This document shows, piece by piece, positions 1-7,340 of a DNA stretch of 17,166 nt. The position numbers and the translations under genes were made by a program. Position 1 is the first letter of the stretch. The number at the start of each line of letters is the position of its first letter. This stretch comes from DASRBO01 sp035653595. Its GTDB lineage: Bacteria; Actinomycetota; Acidimicrobiia; Acidimicrobiales; JAJPHE01. The stretch lies in assembly GCA_035653595.1 (NCBI GenBank), contig DASRBO010000082.1:1-17166 (forward strand), written 5' to 3'. The notes beneath the pieces are model-generated. The model was given only the letters and a program-made list of their open reading frames with translations, made no database searches and had not been told where the DNA came from.

Positions 1-102
1 CCCCCGGCCCACGCCGGCCAGCACACCGACGAGATCCTCGCCGAGCTGGGCCTCGATGAGGCCGACATCGCCAAGCTGCGGGCCGCCGGCGCGGTCGCCT
101 GA
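1..102 (+). CDS. CaiB/BaiF class III CoA-transferase, C-terminal end (partial)
   Basis: Only the last 33 residues and the TGA stop are in the window, in reading frame 1. The end, with HTDEILAELGLDEADIAKLR followed by an Ala/Gly-rich tail, matches the usual C-terminus of class III (CaiB/BaiF) CoA-transferases, where a 'G.HT.EVL.ELG...EI..L...G' ending is typical. These enzymes move CoA between acyl-CoA and a free acid. The stop lies four bases before the GTG of the maleylacetate reductase gene, so the two are probably co-transcribed. An acyl-CoA activation step in the same catabolic route is plausible, but the substrate cannot be read from this fragment. The 5' part lies outside the window. 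Confidence 0.72.
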   Translation, partial: PPAHAGQHTDEILAELGLDEADIAKLRAAGAVA

Positions 103-106
103 TCCG

Positions 107-1231
107 GTGAGCGCCGACCGGGTGCATCGCGACTGGGTGCACACCGGCTACGCCCAGCGCATCCATTTCGGCAACGGCGTCCTGGAGCGGGTGGCCGCCG
201 TGGTCAAGGAGCTGGGCGGCCGGCGGGTGATGCTGGTGACCACCCCGGGCCGTCTCGAGTCCGAGGAGGGCGAGAAGCTGCGGGGCCTGCTGGGCCGGGC
301 CCTGGTGGCGGTCTTCGGCGAGGTCCGCTCCCACGTCCCCACCCCGGTGGTTAGGGCGGGGGTCGAGCTGGCCCGCTCGGAGGACATCGACACGGTGGTC
401 TCCTTCGGCGGGGGCTCCTGCGCCGACGCCGGCAAGGCGGTGTGCTTCTTCGCCGAGCAGGAGAGAGGCACCCCCGGGGCCTCCTACGTCGACCGGCCGG
501 TCGTGGCCCACCTGTCCATCCCCACCACCTACTCGGGGGCGGAGCTGACGCCGTTCTTCGGCATGACCGACGAGGCCACCCGAACCAAGCAGGGGGCGGG
601 GGGCCCGACGACCGCCCCCCTCGCCGCCCTGTACGACCCGTTCCTCACCATCGGGACCCCCGCCCGGGTCAGCGCCGAGACAGGCATGAACGCCCTGGCC
701 CACGGGGTCGAGTGCGCCTACTCGCCCGTCGCCACGCCCGAGGCCGAGGCGGTGGCCCTGGCCTGCATCGAGCGGGTGGCCGCCCACCTGCCCGAAGTCG
801 TCGACGACCCCCTCGATCTGACCGCCCGCACGGCCATGCTCACCGGGGCGGTGCTCGGTGGCCGGTGCCTGCAGAACGCCTCCATGGGGGTCCACCACGG
901 CCTGGCCCAGCTGGTGGGCGGGCGCACGGGGGTCAGCCACGGGATCGCCAACGCCCTGATCCTCGCCCCCGCCGTGCGCTTCAACCTCGAGGCCATCGGA
1001 CCGGCCGCGGTCCGCATCGGCCGGGCCCTGGGCGACGAGGAGGACCCCGCCGGTGCGGTCGACCGGCTGCGGGAGCGGCTGGGACTGCCCTCGGGGCTGT
1101 CAGCCCTGGGGGTCACGGCCGAGGACCTCGACGCCGTGGCCCGCTCTGCCGGGTCCAACCGCAGCGTCGCGGCCAACCCGCGGCCGGTGAGCGCCGAGGA
1201 CGCCAGAGCCATCCTCGAGGAGGCGTTCTGA
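107..1231 (+). CDS. Maleylacetate reductase (iron-containing alcohol dehydrogenase family)
   Basis: 374 residues from GTG at 107. An in-frame ATG at 56 would overlap the upstream gene and add 17 low-complexity residues, so 107 is preferred. Maleylacetate reductase reduces maleylacetate to 3-oxoadipate with NAD(P)H in cytosolic hydroxyquinol, resorcinol or chloroaromatic breakdown. Visible signatures are the nucleotide-binding loop FGGGSCADAGK (residues 100-110), IPTTYSGAELTPFFGMT (138-154), MNALAHGVE (194-202) and HHGLAQLVGG with a following SHG (263-279). The second and last supply the histidines of the metal/active-site region in this family. Length is close to the family norm of about 350. 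There is a four-base gap to the upstream CoA-transferase and no clear Shine-Dalgarno, which suggests translational coupling. Another member of the iron-ADH superfamily is possible but less likely given the PTTYSG..LTP motif. Confidence 0.85.
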   Translation: MSADRVHRDWVHTGYAQRIHFGNGVLERVAAVVKELGGRRVMLVTTPGRLESEEGEKLRGLLGRALVAVFGEVRSHVPTPVVRAGVELARSEDIDTVVSFGGGSCADAGKAVCFFAEQERGTPGASYVDRPVVAHLSIPTTYSGAELTPFFGMTDEATRTKQGAGGPTTAPLAALYDPFLTIGTPARVSAETGMNALAHGVECAYSPVATPEAEAVALACIERVAAHLPEVVDDPLDLTARTAMLTGAVLGGRCLQNASMGVHHGLAQLVGGRTGVSHGIANALILAPAVRFNLEAIGPAAVRIGRALGDEEDPAGAVDRLRERLGLPSGLSALGVTAEDLDAVARSAGSNRSVAANPRPVSAEDARAILEEAF

Positions 1232-1265
1232 GCGGACTCGGGGGATCGGGGCGTTCCTTCCGCCC

Positions 1266-1305
1266 GAGTTGGGCGAGTTGGGCCACCCATCCCTCTGGGT
1301 AACAT
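1266..1305 (+). promoter_or_regulatory. Possible promoter and 9-bp tandem repeat before the ferritin-like gene
   Basis: GAGTTGGGC occurs twice in perfect tandem (1266-1274 and 1275-1283). A TAACAT hexamer (1300-1305) fits an actinobacterial -10 and would start RNA near 1312, 43 bases before the ATG. The nearest -35-like TTGGGC (1279-1284) is only 15 bases away, so the assignment is weak. Confidence 0.3.
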
Positions 1306-1354
1306 TGACAGGCGAACCCGGCCCCGGAACGGGGTCCAGCTGACAGGGGGAACG

Positions 1355-2182
1355 ATGAAGCGGATGATGAGCGCCACCGAACTGGCCCGCGACGCCCGGT
1401 TCGTGCGCACCCGGATCGAGGACGTGGTGTTCGACCCCCGCAACGCCGCCGCCGACGCCCGCGGTGACAACGCCTTCCTCCCCACCTCTCCGGAGTCGCC
1501 CGACGCCGCCCGCGGTCTGATGCACAGCATCTTCGTGGGCGAGATACAGGCCCTCGAAGGCGCCGGCCGCACCTGCTTCGACTACGACACCGGGACGGGT
1601 CCCGACGAGGTCCCGTTCGCCATGAAGCTCGACATGGCCAGGCAGTGCTGGGACGAGGCCAGGCACGTGGAGATCTCGATCAAGCTGACCCAGCACATGG
1701 GCTCGGAGCTGGGCGAGTTCGGCGAGAACATCTTCCTGTTCGAGGCGGCCTGCAACGCCGACCCCGTCCTGCGCCTCACCGGGGTGAACCGGGCCCTCGA
1801 GGGACTCGCCATCGACGTCTTCAACTCCATGCGGGAGTACGGCGACGCGGTGTCCGATCCGATCCTGTACTTCTGTGAGGACTGGATGCTGGCCGACGAG
1901 GTCACGCATGTGAAGATGGGCTCGGACTGGCTGCGCCGCATCACCGCCGACGACAAGGAGCGCCAGAAGAAGGCGCTCGATTTCCAGCGCACGGTGGACA
2001 AGCTGTTCAGCTTCGGCGGCTTCCGTGGTGAAGGCGACGAGAACCCGGTGCACCTGGCCCGGCGCTTCCGGCAGATGGCCGGCTTCTCCGAAACGGAGAT
2101 CCGCGAGCTGGTCGACGTGGCCGCCGAGGCCCAGCGGGAGGCGGAGGCCGCCGCCGCCGCCATGAGCGGCGCCCAGGGCTGA
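1355..2182 (+). CDS. Ferritin-like diiron-type protein
   Basis: 275 residues from ATG, preceded by a GGGGGA ribosome-binding site at 1346-1351. The sequence has the ligand pattern of a four-helix-bundle carboxylate-bridged dimetal protein: Glu63 or Glu68 on helix 1, E101-A-R-H104 on helix 2, Glu149 on helix 3 and E182-V-T-H185 on helix 4. This E / ExxH / E / ExxH set is shared by ferritin-like oxidases and oxygenases, including the DUF455 family. It is soluble, with no signal peptide or membrane helix, and the C-terminus is an Ala/Glu-rich helix. It stands alone between the maleylacetate reductase and the convergent RAM gene, so neighbours do not fix the substrate. Metal binding is a strong inference; whether it stores iron, oxidises a small molecule or acts on RNA/protein cannot be said. 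Confidence 0.72.
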   Translation: MKRMMSATELARDARFVRTRIEDVVFDPRNAAADARGDNAFLPTSPESPDAARGLMHSIFVGEIQALEGAGRTCFDYDTGTGPDEVPFAMKLDMARQCWDEARHVEISIKLTQHMGSELGEFGENIFLFEAACNADPVLRLTGVNRALEGLAIDVFNSMREYGDAVSDPILYFCEDWMLADEVTHVKMGSDWLRRITADDKERQKKALDFQRTVDKLFSFGGFRGEGDENPVHLARRFRQMAGFSETEIRELVDVAAEAQREAEAAAAAMSGAQG

Positions 2183-2209
2183 CGGCCCCAGCCGACCAGC
2201 TGAGCGGAC

Positions 2210-2228
2210 CGGCCCCGGGCGGGGGCCG
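2210..2228. terminator. Hairpin between convergent genes
   Basis: CGGCCCC (2210-2216) and GGGGCCG (2222-2228) can pair over a 5-base loop. It lies between the 3' ends of the ferritin-like gene (+) and the RAM gene (-). There is no T tract on either side, so termination is inferred from position and stem strength only. Confidence 0.38.
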
Positions 2229-2236
2229 ATGGCTCC

Positions 2237-2473
2237 CTACAGGTTGACCACCGGACAGGTCAGGGTGCGGGTGATCCCGTCGACCATCTGCACCTTGCTG
2301 ACCACCATCTTGCCCAGCTCGTCGACCGAGTTGGCCTCGGCCCGCACGATCACGTCATAGGGCCCGGTGACATCCTCGGCGGAGACCACGCCGGGTATCG
2401 CTCCCACCTGACCGGCGACCTGGGCGGCCTTGCCGACCTCGGTCTGGATGAGAACGTAGGCGATTACGGCCAC
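2237..2473 (-). CDS. Stand-alone Lrp/AsnC ligand-binding (RAM) domain protein
   Basis: 78 residues, starting at GTG (2471-2473) after a strong AAGGAGG site at 2479-2485. The product matches only the C-terminal effector domain of Lrp/AsnC regulators: AYVLIQTEVGKA..V, then IPGVVSAEDVTGPYDVIVRA, then a final strand TLTCPVVNL, a beta-alpha-beta-beta-alpha-beta pattern. The N-terminal helix-turn-helix is absent and there is no room for one, so it cannot bind DNA in the Lrp way by itself. Such stand-alone RAM proteins are common in actinobacteria and are thought to bind amino acids or similar effectors as oligomers. It lies 50 bases downstream of pckG on the same strand with a hairpin in the gap, so it may share the pckG transcript. 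Confidence 0.82.
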   Translation of the reverse strand: MAVIAYVLIQTEVGKAAQVAGQVGAIPGVVSAEDVTGPYDVIVRAEANSVDELGKMVVSKVQMVDGITRTLTCPVVNL

Positions 2474-2491
2474 TCGGTCCTCCTTGTCCGT

Positions 2492-2507
2492 GGCCCTGGG
2501 GAGGGCC
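2492..2507 (-). other. Intergenic hairpin between pckG and the RAM gene
   Basis: GGCCCT (2492-2497) pairs with AGGGCC (2502-2507) over a GGGG/CCCC loop in the 50-base gap between the two - strand genes. It could end or attenuate the pckG transcript or stabilise its 3' end. No T tract follows. Confidence 0.33.
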
Positions 2508-2523
2508 CGGTGAGCGGATGAAT

Positions 2524-4326
<1,803 letters not shown>

Positions 4327-4401
4327 TGCCTGCCTCCTCCACGCCACGGTGCGCGGGTCGGGGTCGTTCCGCCTGGGCCGGAGTGCTCCGGGTGGCCAAC
4401 G

Positions 4402-4432
4402 ATGCTATGACGACCCGGCCGCAGGCTCCCAA
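4402..4432 (-). promoter_or_regulatory. Possible pckG promoter
   Basis: Read on the - strand, TTGGGA (4427-4432) and TAGCAT (4402-4407) are separated by 19 bases. The predicted start near 4395 leaves a 69-base leader that includes the pckG Shine-Dalgarno. The spacer is longer than ideal. Confidence 0.3.
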
Positions 4433-4453
4433 TCCGCCCCGGAGGCTCGCCGG

Positions 4454-4459
4454 TAACCT
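4454..4459 (+). promoter_or_regulatory. -10 element for a leaderless thiL transcript
   Basis: TAACCT occupies exactly positions -12 to -7 relative to the GTG of thiL at 4466. No Shine-Dalgarno lies at a usable distance. This spacing is what a leaderless mRNA starting on the GTG would need. No convincing -35 is visible. Confidence 0.5.
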
Positions 4460-4465
4460 CCGGCC

Positions 4466-5380
4466 GTGGAGGGTGGGGGCGAGCAGCGGGCGCTGGACTG
4501 GCTGGCCGCCCATCTGCCCGCCGCTCCGGCCGGCCAGACGTGGCTGGGCGACGACGCCGCCGTGGTGGACGGGCCTGCCGGCTCGCTCCTCCTCTGCGCC
4601 GATGTCGTGGTCGAGGGGGTGCACGCCGACCTCGGCCTGGTAGGCCTCGACGACCTGGGCTGGAAGGCGGTGGCGGTGAACGTGAGCGACATCGCCGCCA
4701 TGGGCGGGCGGCCGGCCTACGCCCTGGTGACGGTGGCCGGGCCCCCCCACACCGATCTGGCCCTCCTCTATGAGGGCATATCGGAGGCGGCCCTGGCCTA
4801 CGGGGTGGCGGTGGTGGGAGGGGACCTGTCGGGGGCCCCGGCCCTGATGGTGAGCGTGGCCCTGACCGGCGTGGTGGAGGGCCCGGCGGTGCTGCGCTCG
4901 GGGGCCAGGGCGGGGGACCGCCTCTTCCTCACCGGCGCCCTGGGCCGGTCGGCGGCGGGGCTCGAGGAGCTGCGGGCCGGTCGGCGGGACGGGCCCAATC
5001 CGAGCGCCCACCGGCGGCCCCGGGCCAGGCTGGCGGAGGGTGAGGCGGCCCGACTGGCCGGCGCCAGCGCCATGATCGACGTGTCCGACGGCCTGGCCAT
5101 CGACCTCGGCCGGCTGGCCTCGGCCTCGGGCGTGGGAGCGGCGCTGAGGGAGGTGCCGGTCGCCTCCGGGGCCACCCTCGAACAGGCCCTGCACGGGGGT
5201 GAGGACTACGAGCTGGTCTTCGCCGCCCCCGATGCCCGGGCGGCGTTGGACCGGTTCCGGGGAATGGGGCTGGACGAGCCCGTCGACATCGGATGCTGCG
5301 TGGAAGCGGGGGCCGGCCTGTCGCTGCAGGGGGAGGCGTTGCCGCCGGGCGGCTACCAGCACCCCTGGCGGGTGGTCTGA
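4466..5380 (+). CDS. thiL: Thiamine-monophosphate kinase
   Basis: 304 residues from GTG. ThiL phosphorylates thiamine monophosphate with ATP to give thiamine diphosphate, the last step of cofactor synthesis. The AIR-synthase-like fold is shown by the N-terminal WLGDDAAVVDG (Mg-ATP binding Asp pair, about 26-36), the DVVVEGVH strand, the dimer/active-site segment NVSDIAAMGGRPAYALV (72-88), VVGGDLSG, IDVSDGLAIDLGRLA (about 204-218) and HGGEDYELVFA near the C-terminus. All expected motifs are present and length is normal. It is divergent from pckG and convergent with rpmB; a hairpin separates it from rpmB. The proximity of thiL, rpmB, a DAK kinase and recG is a known actinobacterial arrangement. 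The start is supported by the exactly placed -10 for a leaderless mRNA. Confidence 0.95.
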   Translation: MEGGGEQRALDWLAAHLPAAPAGQTWLGDDAAVVDGPAGSLLLCADVVVEGVHADLGLVGLDDLGWKAVAVNVSDIAAMGGRPAYALVTVAGPPHTDLALLYEGISEAALAYGVAVVGGDLSGAPALMVSVALTGVVEGPAVLRSGARAGDRLFLTGALGRSAAGLEELRAGRRDGPNPSAHRRPRARLAEGEAARLAGASAMIDVSDGLAIDLGRLASASGVGAALREVPVASGATLEQALHGGEDYELVFAAPDARAALDRFRGMGLDEPVDIGCCVEAGAGLSLQGEALPPGGYQHPWRVV

Positions 5381-5394
5381 CGGTCCGGGACGGG

Positions 5395-5412
5395 GGACCG
5401 CCGGGGCGGTCC
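5395..5412. terminator. Strong hairpin between convergent thiL and rpmB
   Basis: GGACCGC (5395-5401) pairs perfectly with GCGGTCC (5406-5412) over a CGGG loop. An alternative upstream fold pairs CGGTCC (5381-5386) with GGACCG (5395-5400). It sits in the 37-base gap between two gene ends, so it probably serves both strands as a terminator, without a T tract. Confidence 0.5.
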
Positions 5413-5417
5413 GGGGA

Positions 5418-5612
5418 CTACCTGACTACCTTCTCGACCTTCCCCGCCCGCAGGCAGGAGGTGCACACGTTGAGCCGCCTGGGGGCGCCGTTGACCCGGG
5501 CACGCACCCGCTGCACGTTGGGGTTCCACCGGCGCTTGGTGCGGCGGTGGGAGTGGCTGATGCTCATGCCGAACGAGGGATGCTTGCCGCACACCTCGCA
5601 GACCGATGCCAT
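5418..5612 (-). CDS. rpmB: 50S ribosomal protein L28
   Basis: 64 residues from ATG, with GAGAGG nine to ten bases upstream. It is a small basic protein of the large ribosomal subunit. Family features are MASVCEVCGKHPSFG at the start, SHSHRRTKRRWNPNVQRVR in the middle and LNVCTSCLRAGKVEKV at the end. It keeps both CxxC pairs (Cys5/Cys8 and Cys50/Cys53), so it is the zinc-binding form rather than the cysteine-free paralogue used under zinc limitation. The gene is divergent from the FakA-like gene; the likely -10 elements of the two share bases. It is convergent with thiL. Confidence 0.96.
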   Translation of the reverse strand: MASVCEVCGKHPSFGMSISHSHRRTKRRWNPNVQRVRARVNGAPRRLNVCTSCLRAGKVEKVVR

Positions 5613-5651
5613 GACGCGTACCTCTCAGGGGAACCTCGGGGAACGACCCAG

Positions 5652-5661
5652 ACGTTAGCAT
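5652..5661. promoter_or_regulatory. Overlapping divergent -10 elements for rpmB and the FakA-like gene
   Basis: On the + strand TAGCAT (5656-5661) would start RNA near 5668, two bases before the ATG at 5670. On the - strand TAACGT (complement of 5652-5657) would start RNA near 5645 and give rpmB a 33-base leader with its ribosome-binding site. The two hexamers share 5656-5657. No good -35 is seen for either. Confidence 0.4.
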
Positions 5662-5669
5662 CCGGGCTC

Positions 5670-7319
5670 ATGGAGGCGCTCGAGCAGCTGGCCGCCGAGC
5701 ACCTCGTGGCCGCCGTCGACGCCTACCGCGACGCCCTGCGCTCCCACCAGGATCTGATCAACCGCCTCAACGTCTACCCGGTGCCCGACGGCGACACCGG
5801 CACCAACATGGCCCTAACCATCGAGTCGGTGGTGACGGAGCTCGGGGCTCTCGACCGGGGTGTCCCGGCCATGGCGGCGGTGTGCAAGGCGATCAGCCAC
5901 GGCTCGCTCATGGGTGCCCGGGGCAACTCCGGGGTGATCCTCTCCCAGGTGCTGCGGGGTCTGTGCGAGCCGCTCGCCGGGCTCGACTGCGCCGGGGCGG
6001 CCGAGGTCGCCTCCGCCCTGGCCCGCGCCGGGGAGGCCGCCTACAAGGCGGTCATGCGCCCGGTGGAGGGGACGATCCTCACCGTCGCCCGCGAATCGGC
6101 CGGGGCGGCGGTCGCCGCCGCCGAAGCCGGCGGGGACCTGGTCGGTGTGCTGGAGGCGGCCCGGGCCGAGGCGGCGGCGTCGCTGGCCCGCACCCCCGAG
6201 CTCCTGCCGGTGCTCAAGGAAGCCGGGGTGGTCGATGCCGGCGGTGCCGGCCTGGCCCTGCTCTACGACGCCCTGCTGAGCGTGATCGACGGGCGGCCGC
6301 TGCCCGAGCCCGAGGTGGCTGCCACCGCCCCGCACCTGCGGGGCTCCACCGGCGCCGACGAGGCGAACGTCTCCGGCCTGCGCTACGAGGTCATGTACCT
6401 GCTGGAGGCGCCGGACGACTCCATATCCGCCTTCAAGGAGGTGTGGGCCGGGGTCGGGGACTCGATCGTCGTCGTCGGGGGCGAGGGGCTGTGGAACTGC
6501 CACATCCACACCGACGACATCGGGGCGGCGGTGGAGGCGGCCCTCGACTGCGGCCGGCCCCGCAACATCAGGGTGACGGACCTCCTCGAGCAGGTGGAGG
6601 AGGAGCGCTGGGTGAGGGAGGCGGGGGCGGCCGAGCCCGAGTCGGCCTGGTCGGGGCCGCCGCCGGCCACGGCGGTCGTCGCGGTGGCCACCGGCGGAGG
6701 GATCCGTCGCATCTTCCGCTCCCTCGGCGTCCACGAGGTGGTGGCCGGCGGTCAGTCGATGAACCCCTCCACGGCGCAGATACTGGAGGCGGTGGAGGCG
6801 GTGCCCGCCGACCAGGTGGTCGTCCTGCCCAACAACAAGAACATCGTGGCGGTGGCGCAGCAGGTCGCCGGGCTCACCTCCAAGCGGGTGGAGGTGGTGC
6901 CCACCGGAGGCATCGCCGAGGGATTCGCTGCCCTGCTCGCCTACGACCCCGAGGCCACGGCCGAGCAGAACGGCAGGGCCATGGCCGCCGCCGCCGGCAC
7001 GGTGGTCGCCGGCGAGGTGACCCGGGCGGTGCGGGAGGCACCCAGTCCGGCCGGGCCCATCCGTCGGGGGGACTGGATCGGGCTCGCCCGCGACGGGATC
7101 AGGGTGGTCGCGCCCAGCCTCGCCGAGGCGGCCACCGGCCTGCTGGAGTGCCTGGTGGGCGAGGAGCACGAGATAGTCACGGTCATCGAGGGGGAGGGAG
7201 CCACCGTCGCCGACACCCGCGCCGTCACCGAGTGGCTGGCGGCCAACCGGCCCTCGGTGACCGCCGAGGTCCACCACGGCGGCCAGCCCCTGTACCCGTA
7301 CCTGTTCAGCATCGAGTAG
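5670..7319 (+). CDS. DAK/DhaL-domain kinase, FakA-like (fatty acid kinase ATP-binding subunit)
   Basis: 549 residues from ATG at 5670; the frame is open further upstream but lies antisense to rpmB there. The N-terminal DhaL domain has NVYPVPDGDTGTNM (34-47), the Asp cluster that binds Mg-ADP/ATP, and MGARGNSGVILSQVLRG (81-97). AGVVDAGGAGLALLYDALL closes this domain at about residue 190-210. The C-terminal half has the DAK1-like binding domain with WNCHIHTDDIGAAVEAAL and VVVLPNNKNIVAVAQQ. This domain order is that of FakA, which phosphorylates fatty acids bound to a separate FakB carrier; no fakB (DegV family) gene lies in the window. The fatty acid role is inferred from the family, and older names such as DAK phosphatase refer to the same proteins. 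recG starts 21 bases downstream, so the two likely form an operon. Confidence 0.88.
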   Translation: MEALEQLAAEHLVAAVDAYRDALRSHQDLINRLNVYPVPDGDTGTNMALTIESVVTELGALDRGVPAMAAVCKAISHGSLMGARGNSGVILSQVLRGLCEPLAGLDCAGAAEVASALARAGEAAYKAVMRPVEGTILTVARESAGAAVAAAEAGGDLVGVLEAARAEAAASLARTPELLPVLKEAGVVDAGGAGLALLYDALLSVIDGRPLPEPEVAATAPHLRGSTGADEANVSGLRYEVMYLLEAPDDSISAFKEVWAGVGDSIVVVGGEGLWNCHIHTDDIGAAVEAALDCGRPRNIRVTDLLEQVEEERWVREAGAAEPESAWSGPPPATAVVAVATGGGIRRIFRSLGVHEVVAGGQSMNPSTAQILEAVEAVPADQVVVLPNNKNIVAVAQQVAGLTSKRVEVVPTGGIAEGFAALLAYDPEATAEQNGRAMAAAAGTVVAGEVTRAVREAPSPAGPIRRGDWIGLARDGIRVVAPSLAEAATGLLECLVGEEHEIVTVIEGEGATVADTRAVTEWLAANRPSVTAEVHHGGQPLYPYLFSIE

Positions 7320-7340
7320 CGGGCTCCCCTCGACAGAGAC

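Noticed and set aside
1305..1310. TTGACA as a -35 box before the ferritin-like gene
   Set aside because: The sequence 16-19 bases downstream is GC-rich without a TANNNT hexamer, so the perfect -35 match is probably chance.
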